Below are positions 1-8,183 of a stretch of 64,000 bases of DNA, in pieces. Each line of letters starts with the position of its first letter. The first letter of the stretch is position 1. The notes below the pieces were generated by a model. It was not told the DNA's origin. It ran no database searches and was given only the letters and a program-made list of their open reading frames with translations. Made by a program: the position numbers and the translations under genes. The stretch comes from Ignavibacteriales bacterium. Lineage in GTDB: Bacteria > Bacteroidota > Ignavibacteria > Ignavibacteriales > Melioribacteraceae. The DNA lies in the NCBI GenBank assembly GCA_016177735.1, contig JACOUS010000021.1:54076-118075 (forward strand). Direction: 5' to 3'.

Positions 1-790
1 CAACTGTCCCGGTTCTTTCATTCAAAACAACTTTTGCGATATCGTCAACTTGCACTTGTAAATTTTCGAGCACGGCAAGAAACGCAATCAAGTTATTTTG
101 TTTATCGGATGGAACTGCAACTCTAATTTCTGCGGCATCGACTGCTTTTGCCGCTTCGCTGCCAATCTGTGTGTTGATTGCATTAGTAATATTATTGGAT
201 GTTGTTATATCCGGCTCTCTCAAATAAATAATTACCTCTTGCGATAAATTTGCCGGAATACCAATTGCTTCTCTAAGTGTTCCGCCGCGCGGAATTCTTC
301 CGGCGAGCGAATGATTTTTTGAAACTCTATTTCCGGTTAACGTATTTACATCATATCCGCCGACAGAAATTGCACCTTGTGCAAATCCGTAAACTTGTCC
401 GTTAATTCCCGAAAGCGGAGACATCAACAAAGTTCCTCCTTGCAGACTTGCTGCATCCCCGAGCGAAGAAACTGTAACATCGAATTCTGCACCGGGTTTT
501 AAATTCGTGCTTAATTCTGCAGTTATAATTACGGCTGCAACGTTTCTCGTTTTTAAATCTTCTTGCGGCACTGTGATGCCGAATCTTTTGAGCATACTTG
601 TAACAGATTGAATTGTGAATGCGGAACGGTAGCTGTCTCCGCTTCCGGCAAGACCAACAACCAATCCGTAACCAATAATTTGTTCCGAACCGTAGCCGCT
701 GATGTACGCAACGTCTTTAATCCGCTGTGCGTTAATTCCGCTGAATGAAACTGCTGCAAGTATCAAAAAAATTATGGATTTCTTTTTCAT
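1..790 (-). CDS. flgI: Flagellar P-ring protein FlgI, C-terminus cut by window edge
   Basis: Translation from the ATG at 790 gives a secretory signal (MKKKSIIFLILAAVSFSG) followed by the FlgI hallmark RIKDVAYISGYGSEQIIGYG and VVGLAGSGDS, then MLKRFGITVP, then a long beta-rich ring domain with RIPRGGTLREA. The frame stays open for about 263 codons and leaves the window at base 1, so roughly the last quarter is missing. FlgI is a periplasmic protein that forms the P ring around the rod in the peptidoglycan layer. It lies 7 bp downstream of flgH in the same direction, in the order flgF-flgG-flgA-flgH-flgI. Identification is firm; only the C-terminus is unseen. Confidence 0.95.
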   Translation of the reverse strand, partial: MKKKSIIFLILAAVSFSGINAQRIKDVAYISGYGSEQIIGYGLVVGLAGSGDSYRSAFTIQSVTSMLKRFGITVPQEDLKTRNVAAVIITAELSTNLKPGAEFDVTVSSLGDAASLQGGTLLMSPLSGINGQVYGFAQGAISVGGYDVNTLTGNRVSKNHSLAGRIPRGGTLREAIGIPANLSQEVIIYLREPDITTSNNITNAINTQIGSEAAKAVDAAEIRVAVPSDKQNNLIAFLAVLENLQVQVDDIAKVVLNERTGTV

Positions 791-797
791 CGCGAAC

Positions 798-1367
798 CTA
801 AAATATCCAATGGAAAAATTTTGTTAACCATCCCGGTTTTTGCGAATCGTCAATCAATCCGCTTCCTTCAAAAGTTATTTCAGCATCGGAAATGTTGTAA
901 GACAAAACAGAATTGTCCGCTGCAATATCCGAAGGGCGGACTATCCCTTTAATATTTATCATCTGTTCTTCGCCATTGATTACAATTTTTCTATTACCTT
1001 TAATCAGCATATTTCCGTTTGCAAGTACGGAATCAACGGTAGCGCTGATTTTTGTTCTCACTATTCCGGTTGTTTTTGTTGAACCGGAACCCGTGAAAGA
1101 ATTTGATGTACCCAAATCGGCATCAACACTCGGAAGTTTTGTTTGGTCCATACTTCCGGAAAAATTCAAGCCAAGCTGACTGTTTCTTCCGGCACTTGTT
1201 TCTGCATTGTTGGATGCTTGCGAAGATTCGATCACAATTATTGTAACTGCGTCTCCCCTTTGATTTGCTTTGTTATCCGAGAAAAGAGAGAACGCTGCAT
1301 TCTTCCGCATGTCCTGAGCATACAGAGCGGAAGCAATTAAAAGTATTAGTGCAATTTTGGTTTTCAT
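798..1367 (-). CDS. flgH: Flagellar L-ring protein FlgH, lacking a lipobox
   Basis: FlgH forms the outer-membrane L ring. The mature part shows the family core FSLFSDNKANQRGDAVTIIV, the SSQASNNAET segment, and the C-terminal ISDAEITFEGSGLIDDSQKP. I chose the ATG at 1367 (MKTKIALILLIASALYAQ), which begins directly with a signal peptide; a TTG at 1379 overlapping the flgA stop would add four residues. Canonical FlgH is a lipoprotein with a Cys right after the signal peptide. Here the cleavage region reads ALYAQD and there is no cysteine anywhere in the protein, so it would be an ordinary exported protein rather than a lipid-anchored one. Length (189 aa) is close to the family norm. Confidence 0.93.
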   Translation of the reverse strand: MKTKIALILLIASALYAQDMRKNAAFSLFSDNKANQRGDAVTIIVIESSQASNNAETSAGRNSQLGLNFSGSMDQTKLPSVDADLGTSNSFTGSGSTKTTGIVRTKISATVDSVLANGNMLIKGNRKIVINGEEQMINIKGIVRPSDIAADNSVLSYNISDAEITFEGSGLIDDSQKPGWLTKFFHWIF

Positions 1368-1375
1368 ATTACTGC

Positions 1376-2020
1376 TCAATCAATTAGTACTGCGTTGTAC
1401 TTATCAATTAGTTTTGCTTTGAATTTTTTTTTATCCGAAGAAACAACGCGAATGACTTCGCCGATTTTTCCTTTTTCGCGCGATGTTACTTCCAGCGAAA
1501 CATCAACTCCGTTTTTGCCGGAATGGAGAATCAATCTTTCATTATGTTCAACATCCGGTGCAGCTTCAGTGTATTCTCTGATCAAAACCATTCCTACTTT
1601 TAGATTTGTTTTGCAAATCAGAGCCGCCCCCAATTCATCAAGTGGAGTTCCTTTAATATTTGCCGCGTCTTTTATTATTTCATCAAACTGAAATGACGAC
1701 AACAATCCGCCTTTGCCAATCTGTTGATTTGCAACAAGCACTTTTTTGAATAACTTGACTTTCAACGTAATGAATGACAAATACGGTTTCGAATTACTAT
1801 AAAAAAATTTCACCGGCACATAAGCATAACTTTTGTTGATTCGAATTTCTCTGTTTTCGTCTATTTCAATTCCGGAAATATTTTTCGGCATCTCCGCAAT
1901 TTCATATTCGTAGCTTTCGTAAGCGGCAAATTTGGAATCCAAAAACATTCTTAATTTGTTGTCAAAATCTCTGCCGCCGGCAAAAAGAATTTGAAACGCT
2001 ATTAAAAGTATGCCGGGCAA
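1376..2020 (-). CDS. flgA: FlgA, P-ring assembly chaperone
   Basis: A 214-aa exported protein with a short hydrophobic start (MPGILLIAFQILFAGG) and a C-terminal SAF-type domain: ANQQIGKGGLLSS, KTNLKVGMVLIREYTEAAP, then the beta-rich GKNGVDVSLEVTSREKGKIG. This is the layout of FlgA, the periplasmic chaperone that helps FlgI assemble into the P ring. It sits between flgG and flgH, the usual neighbourhood, with its stop overlapping the alternative TTG start of flgH and its start 4 bp from the flgG stop. The N-terminal half is divergent, as is usual for FlgA. Confidence 0.88.
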   Translation of the reverse strand: MPGILLIAFQILFAGGRDFDNKLRMFLDSKFAAYESYEYEIAEMPKNISGIEIDENREIRINKSYAYVPVKFFYSNSKPYLSFITLKVKLFKKVLVANQQIGKGGLLSSFQFDEIIKDAANIKGTPLDELGAALICKTNLKVGMVLIREYTEAAPDVEHNERLILHSGKNGVDVSLEVTSREKGKIGEVIRVVSSDKKKFKAKLIDKYNAVLID

Positions 2021-2024
2021 CTCA

Positions 2025-2825
2025 CTATCCTCGTTTCAGATTGTTTGTCATAGTCATCATATCTTCTACTGTTTTCACAGTCTTAGAATTAATTTCGTAA
2101 GCGCGCTGCGCCGCAATCATTGCAATCATTTCTTCAACAATATCAACGTTGGATGATTCGAGATAACCTTGATTAATTTCGCCGAAACCGTCACTGCCCG
2201 GCGTGCCTAGTATCGACTGCCCGGAAGCTTGTGTTTCGCCGTACAAATTATCTCCAAGCGCAAGCAGTCCGCCGTTATTCATAAAACGTGCAAGCTCAAT
2301 ATTGCCCAGTGTTACAGTACTGCCGTCAAGCTGCGATGCTTCAACCGTTCCGTCTTTGCTGACTACAAGTGCGGTTATGTCCGTTGTCAATGTAAATCCC
2401 GGTTCAAGAGTGTAGCCGCTTGCCGTTACGATTTTCCCTTCTGAATTTACTTTGAAAGAACCGTCGCGCGTGTATGCATAAGTTCCGTCATTCTTTCTTA
2501 ATTGGAAAAATCCTTCCCCCTGAATTGCAAGATCGAATTGGTTATTAGTCGGAGTTATATCGCCTTGCTTAAATATTTTTTGTGTTGATGACGGTTTAAC
2601 GCCGTTACCAACTTGTATTTTGTTCGTCGCGTTATCCTGAAGACCGGGTGTGGAAGTAGATAACGGATTTATGTTGACTTCCTGGTACATCAAATCCTGA
2701 AAATCAGCTTTATTCTTTTTGAAAGCAGTTGTACTGATGTTAGCTATATTGTTCGAAATAACCTCAATGTTAATCTGCTGTGCGTACATACCGGAAGCCG
2801 CCGTTCGCAGTGCTCTTGTTGGCAT
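2025..2825 (-). CDS. flgG: Flagellar distal rod protein FlgG
   Basis: 266 aa with the rod/hook N-terminal signature (LRTAASGMYAQQINIEVISN, then NIANISTTAFKKNKADFQDL) and the C-terminal signature SNVDIVEEMIAMIAAQRAYE followed by INSKTVKTVEDMM. These are the two terminal helices that pack into the axial D0 domain. FlgG forms the distal rod through the P and L rings and is exported by the flagellar type III apparatus without a cleavable signal. Length matches the family. It is 12 bp downstream of flgF and just upstream of flgA/flgH/flgI, which build the rings around it. Confidence 0.97.
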   Translation of the reverse strand: MPTRALRTAASGMYAQQINIEVISNNIANISTTAFKKNKADFQDLMYQEVNINPLSTSTPGLQDNATNKIQVGNGVKPSSTQKIFKQGDITPTNNQFDLAIQGEGFFQLRKNDGTYAYTRDGSFKVNSEGKIVTASGYTLEPGFTLTTDITALVVSKDGTVEASQLDGSTVTLGNIELARFMNNGGLLALGDNLYGETQASGQSILGTPGSDGFGEINQGYLESSNVDIVEEMIAMIAAQRAYEINSKTVKTVEDMMTMTNNLKRG

Positions 2826-2837
2826 ATATTACCTCAG

Positions 2838-3548
2838 TTATATTCTTCCAATTTGGTTTGCATGGTCTAACGATTGATCCAATGCATTAATAATTTTTTG
2901 CGAAGTCTCGTAAGCCTTGTTCAACTGTATCATCGATTCCATTTCGACAATCGGGTTCGTGTTCGATTGCTCAAGATATCCTTGCGATACTTTATATTCA
3001 CTTTCGGGCGCGGCAGAAAATGGTTCGTCATTGATTACAAAATTTGACCCGCCGCTTCTTTCAAGTTCTTCGGGGTTATCAACTTTAACAACAAGCAAAG
3101 TATCGAGTGTTTGATCGCCGACCTTAATCTCACCGGTGCTCGATATCAGAATTATGGAATTTTTCTGCGAGAGTGTATCTTCCATATTAATTACGCCTTT
3201 TCTGCCGAGAACTTTTTTACCATTGGCATCTGTTAAAAATCCTTCATCGGAAATTTTGAAACGACCGTCACGGGTGATCTCAATTTTCCCATCTTCGTTC
3301 TTGAGTGCAAAAAACCCGTCGCCGTAAATTGCGGCATCAAGCGGATTGGATGTGAGAAAACTTTCGCCTTGCTGCTGGCTTGTAAACTTTTTTATTTCAG
3401 TCTGCCCGAATTCATCGATGTATTCCGAGAAAGGAATTTCTCGTTTGTAACCGGTGGTGTTGATGTTTGCCAGATTGTTCGCGATTACATCGATGTTTTT
3501 TGTTCTGTGTTCCAAACTTCGGGCAACGGTATAAATTCCTTTAATCAT
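2838..3548 (-). CDS. flgF: Flagellar proximal rod protein FlgF
   Basis: 236 aa with the axial-protein N-terminus (NIDVIANNLANINTTGYKRE), a central GFFALKNEDGKIEITRDGRF segment typical of the FlgF/FlgG group, and C-terminal QGYLEQSNTNPIVEMESMI. It is shorter than FlgG and lies directly upstream of it, so FlgF is the best assignment; a second FlgG-like copy is the only real alternative. It is part of the proximal rod and an export substrate of the flagellar secretion system. Confidence 0.9.
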   Translation of the reverse strand: MIKGIYTVARSLEHRTKNIDVIANNLANINTTGYKREIPFSEYIDEFGQTEIKKFTSQQQGESFLTSNPLDAAIYGDGFFALKNEDGKIEITRDGRFKISDEGFLTDANGKKVLGRKGVINMEDTLSQKNSIILISSTGEIKVGDQTLDTLLVVKVDNPEELERSGGSNFVINDEPFSAAPESEYKVSQGYLEQSNTNPIVEMESMIQLNKAYETSQKIINALDQSLDHANQIGRI

Positions 3549-3561
3549 ATCAGCCTCGCTT

Positions 3562-4170
3562 TTACATTTTTCCGTATTCGAGATATTTCAATCTTGCCGC
3601 AAGAATTAATTCGCCTTGAGTAACATTCATATTTCGAGCGGTCTTCGATATACTTTTATCACTTATCTTATTGAGTACCGGATTTTGAGCAAGCGACTTT
3701 CTCGTTTTAGTTTGCTTCTTATTTTCTCTCGAGATTAATCTTTCTTCACGAATCATCGTTATCTTTTTTTTCAGTTCATCTTTAATTCTCTTCTTGAAGA
3801 ATAATGCAATCCTTCTGTACGTAAGCGCCCCGATTATAATTGCCGATAAAACAAGAAAAACTATATACGAGGTCGGAAACCTTGACAAAAATTTCAGATA
3901 TGGTCTGCCGTTCTCTTTTTGTACCGTTTTAATTTGCGAAGGAGTAACAGTTGTTTGTTTTTCTTTCAGAGTGGAATTAACCGGCGATGCCGGTTCTGCC
4001 GTTAAAGCTTTTTGTCTTGCACTTTTTATTTGCTGTTTAACAAGATCGCTAATGTTAATTGTATCAATGGGAATAAAATTACTTTTGCTGATAGCGCTGT
4101 CAACATTAACTTGAGCGCCCGTCACCGAACAGAATATGGCAAGAAACATTATTGCAATTATTTTCTTCAT
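3562..4170 (-). CDS. Unrecognised single-pass membrane protein in flagellar operon
   Basis: A 202-aa protein with an N-terminal signal sequence (MKKIIAIMFLAIFCSVTGAQ), a low-complexity linker, one transmembrane helix around residues 104-122 (SYIVFLVLSAIIIGALTY), and a basic cytoplasmic part ending in TQGELILAARLKYLEYGKM. The ending, a helix with a GE-L-A-LK pattern, recalls the C-terminus of the DUF6115/SwrB type of flagellar-associated membrane proteins; this is a resemblance only. It overlaps the upstream pseudo-kinase gene by 4 bp and precedes flgF by 13 bp, so it is co-expressed with the rod genes. I cannot assign a function. Confidence 0.8.
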   Translation of the reverse strand: MKKIIAIMFLAIFCSVTGAQVNVDSAISKSNFIPIDTINISDLVKQQIKSARQKALTAEPASPVNSTLKEKQTTVTPSQIKTVQKENGRPYLKFLSRFPTSYIVFLVLSAIIIGALTYRRIALFFKKRIKDELKKKITMIREERLISRENKKQTKTRKSLAQNPVLNKISDKSISKTARNMNVTQGELILAARLKYLEYGKM

Positions 4171-5483
4171 TGTTTCAATTTCCTTTTTAACGGAAATAAT
4201 AAATGAATGCTCGTGCCCTTCATCGGCATTGATTCAAATTCAGCCGTGCCTTCGTTCATCTTCATCAATTCTCTCACAATTTTAATGGTGAGGCTGGTTA
4301 TATAATCCGGGCGTGTTTTAAAATCTTTCCAATAATCGGCAATGTAGAATGATACGAGTATCGCATCGTGAACATATCTCGTTTGAATAAAGATGCCGCT
4401 TCCTTTTATCGTTTTCTTCTTTATCAACGAAAAAATATTTGTGAGAATCTGCTTTATTTGTTTCGAGCTTGTTAAAATCGGCGGAATGTTTTCTTCGAGA
4501 CCAAGTTCGCACTCAAGTTCAAGCGTTTTAAGTGTGGGTTTCAGAACTTCGTAGAATTCATGAATTGTACCGTTGATATCGCAAGGCAAGTTTTGTTTAT
4601 CGGGTGCGGATTTCACTTCGTTAAATTTGAGAAGACCTTGCGAGAGGTCTCTTAAAATTTTGATTCTGTTTTTAATGTCTTCAATTATTTTCTCATCAAC
4701 GTCCGCGTAATCGTTTTCGATAAGATCAACGTTGCTTAATATTACTTGCAGTGAGTTCATCATATCCTGAATTATACCTTCGGCATATTCGCCTACAGCA
4801 TTAACTCTGAAATCGTTATTTATTTTTGATTGATAGAGCTGAACCTCATCGTAAAGTTTTGTTATCTGTTCTTTTTGTCTTATAGTCATTAATTGCGGGA
4901 TGATAATACCCAGCAGAATCTGAACAGTTTGGTTTTCGGCAGACTCTTCCGATATTTTCGATGTAGTCCCTAACAAAGAAAGAACACCGAGTTTATTATT
5001 ATGATAGATCACCGGAAAGATTGTCTGCGCTAATTTTATTCCGTTTGATGTGTAAGAATTTAAATCCGGCACAAGCGTGGGTTTGCGTGTTTCAAAAATC
5101 CAATCGAGTATGCCGTTCTTGTACGCTTTGTTAACCAAATTATTTTGTGTTGAAGAAACATTCGTATTGATTGAAACCAGATTTCTTTTCGATGCATCGA
5201 ACAAAAACAAATCAGCTTCTTTTGCCGCTATTATTCTTTTTACAAAAGAAGAAAAGAGAGCATTTATTTCCAGCGCAGATTTATGTTCAATAATTTTTTT
5301 CTGAAAACCGTAAATATTCTGTACAAAATAATTGAACTTCTCAAATTGGCTTTCTCTGCTCTGCTGTGTTTCAAAGTTGATAAGTTTTAGTTCGCCGCCG
5401 CGAGCTTCGGAAATTTTTGTGAAGTATTGCAGAGACTTGGAGAACGATTCGTACTGGACGGTATTTTCTTTTATCAGTCTCAT
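4167..5483 (-). CDS. GAF-domain protein with degenerate histidine kinase module
   Basis: 438 aa. A coiled N-terminus is followed by a GAF domain at about residues 68-200, then a histidine-kinase-like module. The dimerisation helix reads GEYAEGIIQDMMNSLQVIL, the same frame as the family motif G-IAHDFNN-L--I, but the phosphoacceptor His is replaced by Gln239. The N box (ILTNIFSLIKKK) lacks the usual Asn/Asp pair and the G1/G2 glycines are missing, while the terminal GTSIHLLFPL strand is kept. It therefore looks catalytically dead and may act as a scaffold or ligand-sensing partner. It lies in the fliA-HDOD operon, 1 bp after the HDOD gene and overlapping the next gene by 4 bp. Confidence 0.85.
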   Translation of the reverse strand: MRLIKENTVQYESFSKSLQYFTKISEARGGELKLINFETQQSRESQFEKFNYFVQNIYGFQKKIIEHKSALEINALFSSFVKRIIAAKEADLFLFDASKRNLVSINTNVSSTQNNLVNKAYKNGILDWIFETRKPTLVPDLNSYTSNGIKLAQTIFPVIYHNNKLGVLSLLGTTSKISEESAENQTVQILLGIIIPQLMTIRQKEQITKLYDEVQLYQSKINNDFRVNAVGEYAEGIIQDMMNSLQVILSNVDLIENDYADVDEKIIEDIKNRIKILRDLSQGLLKFNEVKSAPDKQNLPCDINGTIHEFYEVLKPTLKTLELECELGLEENIPPILTSSKQIKQILTNIFSLIKKKTIKGSGIFIQTRYVHDAILVSFYIADYWKDFKTRPDYITSLTIKIVRELMKMNEGTAEFESMPMKGTSIHLLFPLKRKLKQ

Positions 5484-5484
5484 T

Positions 5485-6366
5485 TCAAATTAAATGCTTT
5501 AGTGTTTCGAGCTGTGCTTGTACAAGTCCGTGATGCGATTCAATAAACTTATTTATTTCGTCAGGGTCTCTAAATTGTAAAATAGAAGCAGCTTCCGGAT
5601 CTAATTCCATTCCGGTATCCCATGAAAAACTACCGAGTTCCATTTTCTGCGTCATGTAATCGGCAAAATGAATTATTGAGCTGACTATTTTTGTGTTGGA
5701 TGAATGATTCGGTGTGTGATGGTATTTTACAATTTCACAAAATTGTTCAGGTATATTCCAATACTTAAGTAATGTACTGCCGATATTTTGATGGTCCATT
5801 CCGAGATACATGTTTTCGGCTTCGTTGTAACTCATGCCGGTTTTCACAGCTTCGCAGACGGAAACAAAATCGGAATGCATATAACGATGGATTACCGAAA
5901 TTCCGAGATCGTGCAGAAGCCCGCCGATGAATGCATCGCCGCTTTGCAGAACGCCGAGATCGTCTGCAATTTTTTTTGCAATTGTTGCGGTCACATAAGA
6001 GTGCGTCCACAATTCTTTTTGATTCATGTACTGATCGCTTTTATTCTTTGTTGACTCCATCAACGATAGCGCAGTTACGATATTTCTTATCTCGTTGAAG
6101 CCGAGAATCATAATCGCATATTCGATTGACGAAACTCTTTTCGAGAGACCGTAGAAAGGAGAATTGGCAATAGTTAATATCTTCACAACCATCCCCTGAT
6201 CTTTGGCAATTGCTCTGCCGAGCTGCTGCGGACTTGTATTCATATCTCTCAGCAGTTCGAGAACTTCGGATAAAAGCCGCGGTATCGGAGATAAGGTTGT
6301 AACTTTTTTAAGAACCAACTGCGTTCTTTCTCTTTTCTGATTTTGGTCGATTTCAATTGTGTACAT
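5485..6366 (-). CDS. HDOD-domain protein 2
   Basis: 293 aa filled by an HDOD domain: KKVTTLSPIPRLLSEVLELL, KILTIANSPFYGLSKRVSSI, then the HD-like helix IGGLLHDLGISVIHRY and the YHHTPNHSS segment. HDOD proteins are mostly regulatory; several bind signalling nucleotides or scaffold motility and chemotaxis components. Parts of the HD metal-site pattern remain (H-x-D-L in LLHDLG), so I cannot tell from sequence whether it keeps hydrolase activity. It is a tandem paralogue of the next gene upstream, 5 bp away, and sits between fliA and the GAF pseudo-kinase. Confidence 0.9.
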   Translation of the reverse strand: MYTIEIDQNQKRERTQLVLKKVTTLSPIPRLLSEVLELLRDMNTSPQQLGRAIAKDQGMVVKILTIANSPFYGLSKRVSSIEYAIMILGFNEIRNIVTALSLMESTKNKSDQYMNQKELWTHSYVTATIAKKIADDLGVLQSGDAFIGGLLHDLGISVIHRYMHSDFVSVCEAVKTGMSYNEAENMYLGMDHQNIGSTLLKYWNIPEQFCEIVKYHHTPNHSSNTKIVSSIIHFADYMTQKMELGSFSWDTGMELDPEAASILQFRDPDEINKFIESHHGLVQAQLETLKHLI

Positions 6367-6371
6367 GTTAT

Positions 6372-7241
6372 TTATCCCAATGATTCAAATTGCCATTTAA
6401 GTAACGGCTCATAATTCAGAATAAAATGTTCAAGATATTCCGAATTGCCGAAACCGAGAATATCGATTATGTTTTCGTCGAATTCATATTTGTCATCCCA
6501 AATAAAATTTCCGACGTTTAGTTTTTGCGTCATAAAATCCACAAGATGAATAAGCGAAGGCAGAACACTGTTCTTTTCTGTTAATGAAGGCTGATGATGA
6601 TGCAGAACTGCTTCGTTGATATAAGGCGGAAAATTCCATTTCTCCAAAAGATATTCGGCAATATCTTCGTGAGTATATCCGAGTACTAATTTTTCTGCAC
6701 TCAAATATGAAATCCCCTCGTTGTTAACCAGTTCCACGATCCGCTTAAAATCGTAGTTCAAATATTTCTGCATTACAACCAAGCCGAGATCGTGCAGCAG
6801 ACCTACCGTAAACACTTCGCCGGATTTCGGGTAGTGCAAATCTTCGGCTATTCTTTTTGCGGCTGTTGCAACAAGAAGAGAGTGTTTCCAGTAATCGTTA
6901 TGATTCCAATCCGATGAGTTTCTCACTTTGAAAGCTTCGAGCATCGAAAGTGCAAGAAGAATATTTTTTATATGATCGAAACCAATAATCACAATAGCGA
7001 AATCAATTGTGGCAACTCTGCGCGGCAGCCCGTACAAAGGTGAATTTGCAACGGTTAAAATTTTTGTTGCCATTGCCTGGTCTCTCGAAATAACTTTGCA
7101 CAAGTCCGATGCGCTTGTTCTTTCGTCTTCCAGCATTTCAGATACTTCCGTAATTATCTGCGGAACCGACGGCAGATTGCCGATGCCGGATAATTGTTTT
7201 CTGACTTTGTCTTTGATTTCTTTTATTTCGGGCTCAATCAT
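6372..7241 (-). CDS. HDOD-domain protein 1
   Basis: 289 aa, aligned end to end with the neighbouring HDOD gene: GIGNLPSVPQIITEVSEMLE, KILTVANSPLYGLPRRVATI, VGLLHDLGLVVMQKYLNYDF, HHHQPSLTEKN, and a shared C-terminal pattern (DFMTQKLNVGNFIWDDKYEF). The two copies clearly arose by duplication. The start overlaps the fliA 3' end by 8 bp, so it is translationally linked to the sigma factor. A regulatory role in motility is inferred from position only. Confidence 0.9.
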   Translation of the reverse strand: MIEPEIKEIKDKVRKQLSGIGNLPSVPQIITEVSEMLEDERTSASDLCKVISRDQAMATKILTVANSPLYGLPRRVATIDFAIVIIGFDHIKNILLALSMLEAFKVRNSSDWNHNDYWKHSLLVATAAKRIAEDLHYPKSGEVFTVGLLHDLGLVVMQKYLNYDFKRIVELVNNEGISYLSAEKLVLGYTHEDIAEYLLEKWNFPPYINEAVLHHHQPSLTEKNSVLPSLIHLVDFMTQKLNVGNFIWDDKYEFDENIIDILGFGNSEYLEHFILNYEPLLKWQFESLG

Positions 7242-7866
7242 TATAGAACGCTAATCTCTGTTTCAAAGATTTAATTATTTTAGAATGTAACTGCGATATA
7301 CGCGATACGGTTATATTCAAAAGCTTGGCAATATCCTGGTAGTTTAATTCTTCGTAATAGTAGAGATTCAAAATGGTTCTGTCTCTTTCGTTTAATCCTT
7401 TGATTAAGTCCACCAATTTGCTCTTCAGTTCATTTTTTTCGAGAAGGCTGTCGGGGATATCATACTCGCCGGGCACCATTTCGTAAAGCTGCATTCCTTC
7501 GTCTTCAATAACCGTATTGTTCAAAGAAAGATTCGTACTGCCGGAACTTGAAGTGCCGTCGTGCTCGCATGCCATTTCGAATTTAGGCGTATATTTTCGC
7601 AGCTCGTCGTAAATTTTTCCGCGTATTCTCTGAATAGCATACGTCTCAAACTTTGTCCCGTAATCCGGATCGAATCTATCGATCGCTTCGCTCAAACCTT
7701 CGATACCGAATTGGAAATAATCTCTGCGGTCGAAGATTTCATTCTGATTAAAATTTGTTTTATGAATTACGTAGTGAACAAGATTGATGTAGTTTAACAC
7801 AATCTGTTTTTTCAATTCCGTTGTGGGGTTCGATTTGAAAGACGCCCAAAGATTTTCGTTATTCAT
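7234..7866 (-). CDS. fliA: Flagellar sigma-28 factor FliA
   Basis: 210 aa with sigma region 2 (DYFQFGIEGLSEAIDRFDPD, then FETYAIQRIRGKIYDELRK), a short region 3, and region 4 with a helix-turn-helix (LNYQDIAKLLNITVSRISQL). Absence of region 1.1, small size and the GTKFETYA-RIRG core are typical of the FliA/WhiG group. It directs RNA polymerase to late flagellar promoters. It lies directly downstream of flhF/flhG and a small membrane protein, as in many bacteria. No FlgM anti-sigma gene is visible in the window. Confidence 0.95.
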   Translation of the reverse strand: MNNENLWASFKSNPTTELKKQIVLNYINLVHYVIHKTNFNQNEIFDRRDYFQFGIEGLSEAIDRFDPDYGTKFETYAIQRIRGKIYDELRKYTPKFEMACEHDGTSSSGSTNLSLNNTVIEDEGMQLYEMVPGEYDIPDSLLEKNELKSKLVDLIKGLNERDRTILNLYYYEELNYQDIAKLLNITVSRISQLHSKIIKSLKQRLAFYND

Positions 7867-8092
7867 TATTGTTCCCGGCTAATTCATCGGTATAATGATT
7901 ATACTTTTCCGAAGTATTCTTATTAATTGCTTTGATAAGACCTATCGTCATCAGACTAAGCATTACAGTAATAATTATGAAGACAGCGAACGAGTTGAGC
8001 AGTACCTTTTCCAGCTCGAAACCTTTTTGAGCGAAATAAATAATTGAAAAGAAGAACACTAAGAGCCCAAACTGCAGTATAATTTTGTTCAT
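7859..8092 (-). CDS. Small two-helix membrane protein between flhG and fliA
   Basis: 77 aa with two hydrophobic stretches (residues about 6-23, FGLLVFFFSIIYFAQ, and 34-54, NSFAVFIIITVMLSLMTIGL) and a polar tail rich in Asn/Glu. A strong ribosome binding site (AAGGAGG) lies just upstream of the ATG, and its end overlaps the fliA start by 8 bp. No family recognised. Its position before fliA suggests it is made whenever the sigma factor is. Confidence 0.75.
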   Translation of the reverse strand: MNKIILQFGLLVFFFSIIYFAQKGFELEKVLLNSFAVFIIITVMLSLMTIGLIKAINKNTSEKYNHYTDELAGNNNE

Positions 8093-8120
8093 GTTGTTCC
8101 TCCTTTTTTACGGATAATTA

Positions 8121-8136
8121 AACAAAGACTATACCA
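8121..8136 (-). promoter_or_regulatory. Candidate sigma-54-like promoter for the fliA-side operon
   Basis: On the minus strand the sequence is TGGTATAGTCTTTGTT, i.e. GG-N10-GT with the TTG of the -12 box, compared with the consensus TGGCAC-N5-TTGCW. The -12 part is about 30 bp from the ATG at 8092, a sensible distance. The same TTGTT ending occurs in candidates at 37225-37240 and 61590-61605. Two consensus positions are off, so this is a candidate only. Confidence 0.35.
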
Positions 8137-8183
8137 CAAGTCATTTTATAAGAAACCCTTTTTATTTTGGATTTTTTTGGGAA

